Positions 6,505 through 14,875 of a DNA stretch of 24,712 nt are shown piece after piece. Source of the DNA: DTKY01 sp037440765 (GTDB lineage Bacteria; Acidobacteriota; Terriglobia; Bryobacterales; Bryobacteraceae); the NCBI GenBank assembly GCA_037440765.1, contig JBBITL010000066.1:1-24712 (forward strand). The letters run 5' to 3'. Position numbers and translations under genes: made by a program. Under the pieces are notes generated by a model. The model was not told the origin of the DNA, searched no databases, and saw nothing but the letters and a program-made list of their open reading frames with translations. Each line of letters opens with the position of its first letter. The stretch's first letter is position 1.

Positions 6505-8997
6505 TTGCGTCATCCGTTGCTTGTGCCGGCGGTGTCGCTTGCCACGGGCGTCGCCGCCGGCCGGCTCGCCGATTTCGGGAGCCGGGAACTGGCCGTCTAC
6601 ATCACGGCGTTCCTCCTGCTGGCGTGGCTGGCCCGCCTGGCCCGGTCGGTGTGGCTGGTGCGCGCCTGCGTCTGGCTGGCGGTGCTGTTCGCGGGGCTGC
6701 TGGTCCAGTTGCTCCACCGGAGCGGGCCGCCGCCGGTTATCGAGGCCGACCCACGCGAGGTGATGCTGCTGGAGGGCTGCGTGGTGGAGCCGCCCGTTCT
6801 GTACCCGGACCGCGGGCAGTTCGTGCTGGAACTGGAGCCGGGCGCACGCGTGCGGGTCAACCTCTATCCCCGTCCGGGCGAAGCGCCTCCGGCCCTGCGG
6901 TACGGGCAGCGTGTGGAACTGGAGGGCCGCCTGCGGCTGCCCCGCAACTTCGGCAACCCCGGCGCCTTCGATTACGTCCGCTACCTGGCGCGGAAAGACA
7001 TCTACTGGACCGCCTCGGCCGGGACGCGCGTCAACCTGAAGATCCTCCCCGGCCAGTGCGGCTCGCTGGCGGGGCGGCTGGTCTACGGGATGCGCGAGGC
7101 CGCGCTGGAGCGCCTGGAGAGGCTGTACGCGGGCGACATCTACAAGACAGGCTTGATGCAGGCCCTGTTGATCGGGGAGAACTCCAAGGTCGAGCAAAGC
7201 TGGACGGATGCTTACCGGCTGACCGGAACCTACCACGCGCTGGTGATCTCAGGAATGCACCTGACGGTGCTGGCGGGCGTCATCCTGCTCGTGCTGAGGC
7301 TTTTTCCCCTGGGCGAGAAGCTGCCTCCGGCGGCCGCCGCCCTGTGCGCCTGGGTCTACGCCATGGTCACCGGCTGGCAGACGCCCGTGGTGCGCGCCGC
7401 GGCGGGCCTGACGCTGCTTCTGGCGGCCCGTTATCTCTACCGGCGGCAGCGCCTGCTGAATCTGCTGGCGGCGGCGGCCATTCTCTTCCTGGTTCTTGAC
7501 CCGGAGCAGTTGTTTGACGCCAGCTTCCAGCTCTCTTTCCTCTGCGTGGCGGCCATCGCCGCGCTGGCCGTGCCGGTGCTGGAGAAGACGTCCGGGCCTT
7601 TGTTGCGGGGCCTTCGTGGTCTGGAAGACCGCGGCCGGGACCCGCGCCTGGAGCCCAAAGCCGCCGCCTTCCGCGTGGAAATCCGGCTGCTGGCCGAGAC
7701 CGTGTCCCTGTGGTCAAAGGTCCCCGAGCGCTGGGTTCAGCTTGCCGCGGCGCACCTGCTGAGGGCCGGGTTCTATCTCTGGGAACTGGCCGTCATCTCG
7801 GCCTCGGTCCAGATCGGGCTGGCGCTGCCCATGGCGGCGCACTTCCACCGGCTCTCATTCACCGGGCTCTCGGCGAACATGGCGGTGGTGCCGCTGCTGT
7901 CGGTCGCGGTGCCCGCCGGGTTCCTGGGGGTGTTCACGGGTTGGAGCCAGCCGTCGCAACTGGCCGGATGGATGCTGGATCTGTCGCGCGGCGTCGTCGA
8001 CTGGCACCTGAAGCTGGAGCCCGGCTGGCGGATTCCGCAGCCTCCCCTCTGGCTGGGCGCCGGCCTGTCGGCCTCGCTGGTGCTGCTGGCCGTCCTGAGG
8101 CGCCGGCGGTGGATTGCCGGGGTGGCCGCGGCCGTGTTCCTTGTCCTGCTGGCGTGGCACCCGTTCTCTCCCCGGGTCCGGCCGGGGATGCTGGAGGTCA
8201 CGGCCGTGGACGTGGGCCAGGGCGACGCGCTCCTGGTGGCCTTCCCCGAGGGGCGGCTCATGCTGCTGGACGCGGGCGGCTTCCCTTCGTTCGGCGGGCG
8301 CGAGAGCGGCATTGACACGGGCGAGGACATCGTCTCGCCCTACCTGTGGACCCGCTCCATCAGGCGACTCGACGTGCTGGCCGTCTCGCACACCCACCAG
8401 GACCATGCGGGCGGCGTGCCCTCCATCCTCCGGAACTTCCGGCCCCGGGAGGTGTGGACCGGCCTGCTGCCGGATTCGCCCGAGTCGGCCCGGTTGAAGG
8501 ACGCGGTGAACACCTCGGGCGCGCTGCTGCGTATGCTGGCGGCCGGCGAGGAATTCAGCTACGGAGGCGCCGTGCTGAGCGTGCTGGCGCCGCGCCCGGA
8601 GGACGTCGGGTCCATGAAGTCCGGCGACCAGGGTTCGCTGGTCTTCCGGTTGACCTTTGGCGGCCGGTCCTTCCTGTTCACCGGCGACATGGACCCCCGG
8701 GTCGAGCGAGCCCTGGCCGAACAGGGCCTGTTCACACGCACCGACGTGCTGAAGGTGCCGCACCACGGCAGCCGGAACTCGACGCGTGACGCGATGCTGA
8801 GCCAGGTCCGTCCTTCCCTGGCGCTGATCAGCGCGGGCTTTGCCAACGCCTACAACCACCCTCACCCGGAACTGCTCGGGCGCCTGGAGAAGTGGAAGGC
8901 GGCCCCTCTGCGAACGGACAGACTAGGGCTGGTGAGCGTGCTCACCGACGGCGGCAGGCTGGAGGTGAATGCCCGGCTAGGCGGGGCCCTCCGATGA
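6505..8997 (+). CDS. comEC: DNA internalization-related competence protein ComEC/Rec2
   Basis: The 830-aa inner-membrane protein is the channel through which single-stranded DNA enters the cytoplasm in natural transformation. The N-terminal region (about 1-190) is DUF4131-like with early membrane helices. The Competence domain (about 220-520) includes GENSKVEQSWTDAYRLTGTY and ISGMH at 248-252, the family hallmark, with many hydrophobic segments. The C-terminal metallo-beta-lactamase domain (about 550-815) has VDVGQGDALLV, the metal motif HTHQDH at 629-634, LFTGDMD and KVPHHGSRNST. All metal-binding motifs are kept. The start is TTG at 6505 with AAGG four bases upstream. No lesion is visible, so it should be functional if the pilus and ComEA genes exist elsewhere. 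Its last 21 bp overlap the convergent DUF2007-like gene. Confidence 0.96.
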   Translation: MRHPLLVPAVSLATGVAAGRLADFGSRELAVYITAFLLLAWLARLARSVWLVRACVWLAVLFAGLLVQLLHRSGPPPVIEADPREVMLLEGCVVEPPVLYPDRGQFVLELEPGARVRVNLYPRPGEAPPALRYGQRVELEGRLRLPRNFGNPGAFDYVRYLARKDIYWTASAGTRVNLKILPGQCGSLAGRLVYGMREAALERLERLYAGDIYKTGLMQALLIGENSKVEQSWTDAYRLTGTYHALVISGMHLTVLAGVILLVLRLFPLGEKLPPAAAALCAWVYAMVTGWQTPVVRAAAGLTLLLAARYLYRRQRLLNLLAAAAILFLVLDPEQLFDASFQLSFLCVAAIAALAVPVLEKTSGPLLRGLRGLEDRGRDPRLEPKAAAFRVEIRLLAETVSLWSKVPERWVQLAAAHLLRAGFYLWELAVISASVQIGLALPMAAHFHRLSFTGLSANMAVVPLLSVAVPAGFLGVFTGWSQPSQLAGWMLDLSRGVVDWHLKLEPGWRIPQPPLWLGAGLSASLVLLAVLRRRRWIAGVAAAVFLVLLAWHPFSPRVRPGMLEVTAVDVGQGDALLVAFPEGRLMLLDAGGFPSFGGRESGIDTGEDIVSPYLWTRSIRRLDVLAVSHTHQDHAGGVPSILRNFRPREVWTGLLPDSPESARLKDAVNTSGALLRMLAAGEEFSYGGAVLSVLAPRPEDVGSMKSGDQGSLVFRLTFGGRSFLFTGDMDPRVERALAEQGLFTRTDVLKVPHHGSRNSTRDAMLSQVRPSLALISAGFANAYNHPHPELLGRLEKWKAAPLRTDRLGLVSVLTDGGRLEVNARLGGALR

Positions 8998-9276
8998 TTG
9001 CTCCGCCTCCTCGGCTCCACTCGGGCCGGCGCCCTCCGATTCGGCGATGAGCCGCAGCGCCTCCTCCAGGCGCGACTTCGGCACGCGCACTTCAGCCGGA
9101 AAAATCGGATACGGGCTAACCTCGACTATGACAGCGGGAACGCCGCCCGCCTCGAGCAGCCCGCGAATGAGCCGAACTTGGATGTGGCTGTCGTGGTCCT
9201 CGGAGTAGAATGCCGTCACCAGGTCCAGGTCCTCGGAGGCTTCCGGCTGCTCGGGTTGTTCCGGTCCAATCCCCAT
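8977..9276 (-). CDS. DUF2007-like putative signal-transducing protein
   Basis: The 99-aa protein has an acidic N-terminus, then a single small alpha/beta domain at about residues 17-85 (DLVTAFYSEDHDSHIQVRLI, RGLLEAGGVPAVIVEV, then RVPKSRLEEALRLIAESE). This is the pattern of the DUF2007 (PF09413) putative signal-transducing domain, where a strand is followed by a helix selecting among carriers or ligands. The function of that family is poorly defined. The start is ATG at 9276; the ribosome site is weak. The gene is convergent with comEC and overlaps its 3' end by 21 bp. The acidic tail SGAEEAEQSSEGPA is low-complexity. Confidence 0.72.
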   Translation of the reverse strand: MGIGPEQPEQPEASEDLDLVTAFYSEDHDSHIQVRLIRGLLEAGGVPAVIVEVSPYPIFPAEVRVPKSRLEEALRLIAESEGAGPSGAEEAEQSSEGPA

Positions 9277-9371
9277 GCTTCGAGCATACAGTCTTTCGAG
9301 CGGCTGGTTGCCGCCGCGGTCCGATGGGGCCGCGACCGGATGATCGCGGAAACGCCCCTGGTATGGGCAAT

Positions 9372-9530
9372 TAGTCTTCTGTCCCAGAGATAAGTAACAT
9401 AAATAGGCTGGTTTGCCTCTAAGAGGAACGCGGCCGGCCAGATTCTCGACAGCATGGCGCGCTACGCGCGCCGCACCCTTGCCACAACGACTGCCTGACT
9501 TATGTCACGAACCATTGGGACAAGAGACTA
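9372..9530 (+). mobile_element. Internally deleted IS630 derivative (non-autonomous, MITE-like)
   Basis: The 159-bp element starts TAGTCTTCTGTCCCAG and ends TGGGACAAGAGACTA, a terminal inverted repeat of about 15 bp with TA at both edges. Its first 53 bases match the leader of the IS at 1-600, read on the minus strand, with seven differences, up to TTTGCxTCTAAGA. After that junction it jumps to the last codons of an IS630 transposase (9427-9498) and then the far end of the element. It therefore looks like a full IS that lost nearly all of its transposase, and it could be mobilised in trans by an intact copy. A 7-bp hairpin, GGCGCGC/GCGCGCC, lies at 9456-9472 inside the coding remnant. Confidence 0.85.
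9427..9498 (+). pseudogene. C-terminal remnant of an IS630 transposase
   Basis: The frame reads NAAGQILDSMARYARRTLAT and then TTA followed by TGA at 9496. This resembles the usual IS630 transposase end, in which a helix carrying an ARYxRRTL motif closes the protein. The orientation matches the element's ends. Everything upstream, including the catalytic DDE domain, is missing. Confidence 0.72.
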
Positions 9531-9560
9531 GACTGCTTCCGCGCGCATGATTCCGGTCAT

Positions 9561-9604
9561 CATCGAGAGAAACAGGCAACACAATGAGAGGATCGGGATA
9601 CCGG
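9561..9604 (+). promoter_or_regulatory. Shared 44-nt upstream element, copy 1 (ahead of DUF5916 gene)
   Basis: It matches 11967-12010 at 35 of 44 positions without gaps. The strongest blocks are GAGAGAAACAGGCAA and TGAGAGGAT, separated by a variable 5-nt spacer. It ends 30 bp before the GTG start. A weak -10-like TAACCT follows at 9623-9628. Two conserved half-blocks around a spacer suggest a protein-binding site or a conserved leader. Confidence 0.55.
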
Positions 9605-9634
9605 CTCCGGGGCGGGGGCCGCTAACCTGGAAGC

Positions 9635-11926
9635 GTGAGAGGGCACCGCCCCGGAGGAGGAGGCAGCCGCCTGAGTCTCCTCATCATGCTGCTGTGCGCG
9701 TGCGGGCCGGTCGTTCAGGCTGCCCAGGACAAGGTTGTGGAGGAGCAGATGAAGACCCTCCGCATCCCGCGGGTCAGCCGGCCGCCCGCGCTTTCGGACT
9801 TCTTGAACGGAGTGCCCCGGGAAGCGGAACGCGTTATCACCGACTTCCGGCAGTACCGGCCGGGCGACGGTGAGCCGGTCAGCCAGCCTACCACCGCGTA
9901 TCTGTCCTACGACGACAACAACCTCTACGTGGCCTTCGTCTGCAAGGACGATCCGCGGCTGATCCGTGCGCGGCTGTCAAAGCACGACCAGATCGTGTCG
10001 GACGACCGGACCATCGTCACGCTGGACACCTTCAATGACCGCCGCCGCCATTACTGGTTCAACGTGAACCCCTACGGGGTGCAGGAGGACGGTGTCTCGG
10101 TCGCCGGCGAGGGGGGCTATTCGAATTGGGACACCCTGTGGCACTCCGACGCGAAGATCACCGGGGACGGCTACGTCACCCTGGCCGCAATCCCCTTCAA
10201 GAGCATCCGGTTCCCCAGCACGCCGCAGCAGACCTGGGGTCTGGTGGTGGGCAGGTTCATCACGCGAAACAACGAGTGGTCCACCTGGCCTCGCGTCAGC
10301 AGCCGCCTGCCCACGTACGCCGAACAGTCGGCCTATCTGGAGGGGCTGGAGGACATTTCGCCGGGGCGCAACCTTCAGTTCATCCCCTACGGAATCTTCT
10401 CCAGGGCGCGTTACCTGGACACCGCGCCACCCGGCCCGGCCCGGTTCCGCACGGAGAACGACGGCCGCGCGGGACTCGACGCCAAGGTGGTGCTGAAAGA
10501 CGCCTTCACGCTGGATCTGGCGCTCAACCCGGACTTCAGCCAGGTGGAATCGGACGCCCCGCAGGTGACGATCAACCAGCGCTTCGAGGTCTTCTTCCCG
10601 GAGAAGCGTCCGTTCTTTCTGGATAACGCCAACTACTTTGCGACGCCGGAGCAGTTGTTCTTTTCCCGCCGTATCGCCGACCCGGGCTTTGGCGCGCGGC
10701 TGACCGGCAGGGCCGGCGATTGGACGATCGGCGCGCTGGCGGCCGGCGATCGCGCCCCCGGCGAGAGAGTGCTGTCCACGGACCCCTGGCGCGGGCGGCA
10801 ATCACCGGTGGGAGTGGTTCGCGTGCAGCGCGAGTTCCGGCGCAAGTCGCGGATCTACAGCCTGGCGGCCATGGCGACCAGCCAGGACTTCGCCTCCACG
10901 CACAACCGCGTCTACTCGGCCGACACACGCCTTCAGTTGCTGGCCAACTGGCACTTCCGGGGACAGGCGATGAGCAGCGATACCCGGCTGGCGGACGGAC
11001 GGAGGCTGGCCGGACCGGCCTACTTCGCCGAATGGAACCACTCCGGCAGGCATTTCGTCTCGACGACGCGATACACGGACCGCAGCCCGAGCTTCCGCTC
11101 ACAGCTCGGCTACTTCAACCGCGTGGACACGCGCATGGTCAGCCACACGACGGGCTACAACTGGCGTCCGGCGGGGCGCGTGGTCCAGAGCTACGGGCCG
11201 GAGCTGAGGGGCATGATCAACTACGACCGCGAGGGCCGCTTGCAGGACTGGAGCGGAGGGGCCGGCTTCAACCTTGGCCTGGTCCGCTCGACCTTGCTCA
11301 GCGCCTGGCACGAGAGGATCTTCGAGTTGTATGCCGGGACGGGGTTCCGGCGTCACTCAACCGGAGCGGCTTTCAGCACGGAATGGTGGAGATGGATGGC
11401 CCTGTCGGCCACGTTCGGCGCCGGCGGAGGCATCAACTACAGCCCCGCGCCGGGACGGGCGCCCTTTCTGGGGAAGCGGCTGGAGGGCAGCCTGGGGATC
11501 ACGCTAAGGCCCGGTCCCCACTGGCGGCTGGAGCACACGTACCTTTACAGTGGATTGCGGACGGACGGAGGCTCGGCGCCGGCAGGGGTAGAGCCGGGAA
11601 CGGCGGTGTTCAACAATCACATCCTGCGCTCGAACATCACCTGCCAGCTCACAAGGCGGTTCTCGGTTCGATCGATCACCGACTACCGCGCAGTGCTGCC
11701 GAACGCGGCGCTCATGCGGAGCGAGAAGACCAAACACATCGGCGTGGACGCGCTGGCTACCTACATGCTGAACCCGGGCACGGCGCTTCACGTGGGCTAC
11801 ATGGACCTGTACGACAACCTGCACCTAAACCCGTCGGTGAACCCGTCCTTGCGGCGCACCGCGTTCCCGGACCTCAACACCGGCCGCCAGGTGTTCGTCA
11901 AGGTCAGCTACCTGCTGCGGTTCTGA
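9635..11926 (+). CDS. DUF5916 domain outer-membrane protein with CBM9-like N-terminal domain
   Basis: The 763-aa protein begins with a signal peptide (SLLIMLLCACGPVVQA, cleavage near AQDK). Residues of about 55-230 are a carbohydrate-binding family 9-like domain (AYLSYDDNNLYVAFVCKDDP). The remainder is DUF5916, rich in alternating aromatic strands typical of an outer-membrane beta-barrel (FFPEKRPFFLDNANYF, YNWRPAGRVVQSYGPELRG), and ends VFVKVSYLLRF with the terminal Phe expected of a BAM substrate. Such proteins are abundant in Acidobacteriota and Bacteroidota; binding or uptake of carbohydrate-like ligands is assumed but unproven. GTG at 9635 is the natural start; a weak GGA lies just upstream. 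A GC stem (11927-11933/11944-11950) without a T tract follows the stop. Confidence 0.88.
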   Translation: MRGHRPGGGGSRLSLLIMLLCACGPVVQAAQDKVVEEQMKTLRIPRVSRPPALSDFLNGVPREAERVITDFRQYRPGDGEPVSQPTTAYLSYDDNNLYVAFVCKDDPRLIRARLSKHDQIVSDDRTIVTLDTFNDRRRHYWFNVNPYGVQEDGVSVAGEGGYSNWDTLWHSDAKITGDGYVTLAAIPFKSIRFPSTPQQTWGLVVGRFITRNNEWSTWPRVSSRLPTYAEQSAYLEGLEDISPGRNLQFIPYGIFSRARYLDTAPPGPARFRTENDGRAGLDAKVVLKDAFTLDLALNPDFSQVESDAPQVTINQRFEVFFPEKRPFFLDNANYFATPEQLFFSRRIADPGFGARLTGRAGDWTIGALAAGDRAPGERVLSTDPWRGRQSPVGVVRVQREFRRKSRIYSLAAMATSQDFASTHNRVYSADTRLQLLANWHFRGQAMSSDTRLADGRRLAGPAYFAEWNHSGRHFVSTTRYTDRSPSFRSQLGYFNRVDTRMVSHTTGYNWRPAGRVVQSYGPELRGMINYDREGRLQDWSGGAGFNLGLVRSTLLSAWHERIFELYAGTGFRRHSTGAAFSTEWWRWMALSATFGAGGGINYSPAPGRAPFLGKRLEGSLGITLRPGPHWRLEHTYLYSGLRTDGGSAPAGVEPGTAVFNNHILRSNITCQLTRRFSVRSITDYRAVLPNAALMRSEKTKHIGVDALATYMLNPGTALHVGYMDLYDNLHLNPSVNPSLRRTAFPDLNTGRQVFVKVSYLLRF

Positions 11927-11966
11927 CGGCGCGCGGAGCGGCTCGCGCCGGGCCCGGCTCGGGGGG

Positions 11967-12010
11967 CATTGAGAGAAACAGGCAAGAAGCTGAGAGGATA
12001 AGGTTGCCGG
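11967..12010 (+). promoter_or_regulatory. Shared 44-nt upstream element, copy 2 (ahead of esterase gene)
   Basis: This is the second copy of the element at 9561-9604. Here the spacer between the two conserved blocks is GAAGC instead of CACAA. A possible promoter follows: TTGCCG (12004-12009) and CATACT (12028-12033) with an 18-bp spacer. The esterase ATG is about 105 bp downstream of the element. Confidence 0.55.
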
Positions 12011-12115
12011 GGCCGGCTCGCTTGCTGCATACTGGACACGAGGGCTGTTATGGCTGGGTTTGCGGGGGCGCCTTTGAAGTGGTTCCGGCGCGGGCCCCAC
12101 CGGGAGGGTTTCGTG

Positions 12116-13348
12116 ATGAAGGGACTGCTGATGATGATTCTGGTCGCGGCCGCCGGCGCGAGCGCGCAGACGCCCCCTCCGGGCCCCGCCGCTGGACGCG
12201 GCCCGGCTCGCGGCTTTGGCATGGGAGCGCCGGCGGTGCAATCGCCCGAGGTGTCAGCCGACGGGAGAATAACGTTCCGGTTGCGGGCGCCCAACGCCAA
12301 GGAGGTCGAGGTAAGGGGCATAACGCAGCAGCCGATTCCTATGGAGAAGAACGCGGACGGGGTCTGGTCAGCCACCACGGAACCGCTGAGGCCGGACCTT
12401 TACGCATACACTTTCGTGGTGGATGGGCTCTCGATTCTGGATCCCGCGAACACCAGGTTCAGGCCCGCCTATCGCCGCGTCAGCCAGAGCGCCGTGCTGG
12501 TGCCCGGCGACATGCCCTGGACGCCACGGCCCAAGGCAGCCCGCGGCGCGGTGGCGCGGCACTCGTTTCATTCCGCCGTGGCCGGCGACGAACGCGATTT
12601 CTTCGTCTACACGCCGCCCAACTACGATCCGAAGCGGAAGGAGCCCTACCCGGTGCTGTACCTGCTCCACGGGTTGGGTGACGACGCCCGCGCCTGGACC
12701 GAGGTCGGCGCCGCCCACGTGACTCTTGACACGCTGATCAACCAGGGCAAAGCCGTGCCGATGATCATGGTCAACCCGCTCGGTTACGGAACCGCCAACG
12801 GCCCGGCGGATATCGACGCCGAGGGCATGTATCCGGCCTTCGTTCGCATTCTGACGGAAGAGGTCATGCCGCGCGTGGAGAAGGCGTACAACGCTTCAAC
12901 CCGGCCCGCCGGCCGCGCCGTGGCGGGCCTCTCCATGGGCGGGGGCGAGGCGGTATTCGGCGGGCTCAACAACCTGGATAAGTTCGCCTGGATAGGGTCC
13001 TTCAGCGGCGCGTTCAACAACTGGTACCTGACCCGGCCAAGGGCGGGGGGCGTGGTGGAGACCGCCGCGCCGGAGAGAGGCATCGGCGGCCGGGGCGGCC
13101 TGGTGCTGGTGGAGAGCCAACTGCCGAATCTCTTCCCGCGGCTCGATGCCAAGGCGAACGGGCAGATCAAGCTGCTTTGGATTGCATGCGGCACGAGCGA
13201 CGTTCTCATCGGCGTGAACCGGCAATTCAAGAAATACCTTGATTCCAGGGGCGTGAAGGCCACGTATACGGAGATTCCTGACGTTGGTCACGTGTGGCCC
13301 CTATGGCGTCAAAACCTGGCCGACTTTGCGCCGCTCATTTTCAGGTAG
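12116..13348 (+). CDS. Secreted esterase with E-set (CBM48-like) domain, Esterase D/feruloyl-esterase type
   Basis: The 410-aa protein starts at ATG 12116, chosen over the longer frame from 12050 because a signal peptide begins there (MKGLLMMILVAAAGASA, then QTPP) and GGGAGGG lies seven bases upstream. Residues of about 40-130 are an E-set/CBM48-like domain (ITFRLRAPNAKEVEVRG). The alpha/beta-hydrolase domain follows, with LLHGLGDD, nucleophile Ser273 in GLSMGG, a probable Asp362 in CGTSDVL and His392 in GHVWPLW, so the catalytic triad is complete. Relatives are xylan, ferulate or enterobactin-type esterases acting outside the cytoplasm. The stop lies 8 bp before propeller A, which suggests co-transcription. 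The low-complexity PGPAAGRGPARGF after the signal peptide may be a linker. Confidence 0.9.
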   Translation: MKGLLMMILVAAAGASAQTPPPGPAAGRGPARGFGMGAPAVQSPEVSADGRITFRLRAPNAKEVEVRGITQQPIPMEKNADGVWSATTEPLRPDLYAYTFVVDGLSILDPANTRFRPAYRRVSQSAVLVPGDMPWTPRPKAARGAVARHSFHSAVAGDERDFFVYTPPNYDPKRKEPYPVLYLLHGLGDDARAWTEVGAAHVTLDTLINQGKAVPMIMVNPLGYGTANGPADIDAEGMYPAFVRILTEEVMPRVEKAYNASTRPAGRAVAGLSMGGGEAVFGGLNNLDKFAWIGSFSGAFNNWYLTRPRAGGVVETAAPERGIGGRGGLVLVESQLPNLFPRLDAKANGQIKLLWIACGTSDVLIGVNRQFKKYLDSRGVKATYTEIPDVGHVWPLWRQNLADFAPLIFR

Positions 13349-13356
13349 GGGGCCAA

Positions 13357-14799
13357 GTGGGGATACGCGGCATCCTCCTTGCTGGCGCGCCCTTGGGCGC
13401 TCTGTTCTGCATAGTCATGTTGGCATCGGAAGCAGCCAGCGGCGACTGGCCGATGTGGGGCGGCACGCCGCATCGCAATCTCGTGTCCACCATGAAGGGC
13501 CTTCCGGAGTCCTGGGATGTCGATACCGGGAAGAACATCAAGTGGAAGGTGCAGATCGGTTTGACGTCATACGGGAACCCGGTAGTGGCCGACGGCAAGA
13601 TCTTCCTCGGCACCAACAATGGAAATCCCCGGAACGATGGTCTCCAGGGCGATGCGGGCGTGCTCATGTGCTTCCGGGAGTCCGACGGGAAGTTCCTGTG
13701 GCAGGCCGTGACGGACAAATTGGAGTCGGGACCGGAAAACGACTTCCCCGAACAGGGAGTCTGCTCCTCGCCGGCGGTGGAAGGAAAGCGGCTCTACTAC
13801 GTGTCCAACCGGGGAGAGTTGATTTGCCTGGACACGGAAGGGTTCACGGACGGTAGAAATGACGGGCCTTTCCAGGATGAGGTCTACCGGGGACCGAGCG
13901 ACGCCGACATCGTCTGGAAACTCGACATGATGAAGGAACTGGGCGTCTATCAGCGCCAAATGGCCAATTCATCACCGGCCGTCTGGGAGAACCTGGTCTT
14001 CGTCCAGACTTCCAACGGCCGCAGCGACGACGACCTTCCCGCGCCGAACGCTCCCAGCTTCATCGCCGTCGAAAAGGACAGCGGGAAGCTCGTGTGGCGC
14101 GACGATTCTCCGGGTAAGAATATCCTCCGGGGCCAGTGGTCCTCGCCGGCTCTCGGCTTGGTGGCTGGGGTCCAGCAGGTGTTCTTCGCCGGAGGCGACG
14201 GCTGGCTCTACGGCTTCAACGCCCGCACCGGGGAGAAAGTCTGGCGATTCGATCTGAACCCCAAGGACGCCGTCTGGCCCAAGACGCGCAATTACGGCAT
14301 TGCCACGCCCGTGTTCACCGAGGGACGGGTGTACATGAGCGTGGGACAGGATCCTGACGCCGGGATCGGTAACGGACACGCCTATTCGATCGACCCGGCC
14401 AAACGGGGCGAGATCACCGTGACCGGCAAGGTCTGGCAATACGACGGAATCGGCCGGTCCATCTCAACGGCAGCCATCGCGGATGGCCTGGTCTATGTAT
14501 CCGATCTCAGCGGAACCTTACACTGCCTGGACGCGGAGACCGGCAAGCCGTACTGGACCTACGATCTCAGAAGCCCGGTTTGGGGTTCTCCGCTGGCGGC
14601 CGACGGCAAGGTATACCTCGGCAGCGCGGATGGGGACCTTGCGGTTTTCAGGGCCGGCAGGGAGATGAGGAAGCCCATCATCAACGATATGCGCGACTCC
14701 GTCTACAGCACCCCGGTTCCCGCCAACGGGGTGCTGTACGTCATGACGCGTTCCCAGCTTTTTGCCATCGCCGCGGACGCCGGCGAGTCCGGAAAGTGA
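13357..14799 (+). CDS. Secreted PQQ-type beta-propeller protein (paralogue A)
   Basis: The 480-aa product begins at GTG 13357, with AGGGGG four bases upstream; earlier in-frame starts would overlap the esterase. A signal peptide ends near ASEAAS and the mature protein starts GDWPMWGGTPHRN. Repeated blade motifs include YGNPVVADGKIFLGTNN, CSSPAVEGKRLYYVSNRGEL, GGDGWLYGFNARTGEKVW and LYVMTRSQLFAIA, giving seven or eight PQQ/BamB-like blades. The fold resembles quinoprotein dehydrogenases, but the catalytic calcium and cysteine features of true methanol dehydrogenases are not evident, so PQQ binding is unproven. It heads a tight plus-strand run with propeller B, ADH and SDR. A damaged paralogue lies at 19437. 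Confidence 0.87.
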   Translation: MGIRGILLAGAPLGALFCIVMLASEAASGDWPMWGGTPHRNLVSTMKGLPESWDVDTGKNIKWKVQIGLTSYGNPVVADGKIFLGTNNGNPRNDGLQGDAGVLMCFRESDGKFLWQAVTDKLESGPENDFPEQGVCSSPAVEGKRLYYVSNRGELICLDTEGFTDGRNDGPFQDEVYRGPSDADIVWKLDMMKELGVYQRQMANSSPAVWENLVFVQTSNGRSDDDLPAPNAPSFIAVEKDSGKLVWRDDSPGKNILRGQWSSPALGLVAGVQQVFFAGGDGWLYGFNARTGEKVWRFDLNPKDAVWPKTRNYGIATPVFTEGRVYMSVGQDPDAGIGNGHAYSIDPAKRGEITVTGKVWQYDGIGRSISTAAIADGLVYVSDLSGTLHCLDAETGKPYWTYDLRSPVWGSPLAADGKVYLGSADGDLAVFRAGREMRKPIINDMRDSVYSTPVPANGVLYVMTRSQLFAIAADAGESGK

Positions 14800-14875
14800 C
14801 CGGGGTCCGCCATGGCCGATTGCAGTCGTAGTGGAAACAGAAGAATAACTCTGCGTGAATGGAGGAGCCACATTG

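Noticed and set aside
12050..12115. Longer esterase start at 12050
   Set aside because: It would bury the signal peptide behind 22 extra residues; ATG 12116 has a ribosome site and a proper signal peptide.
10720..12681. 653-aa plus-strand frame across the DUF5916 and esterase genes
   Set aside because: Shadow frame: Gly/Arg/Ala-rich, spanning two well-supported genes and the gap between them.
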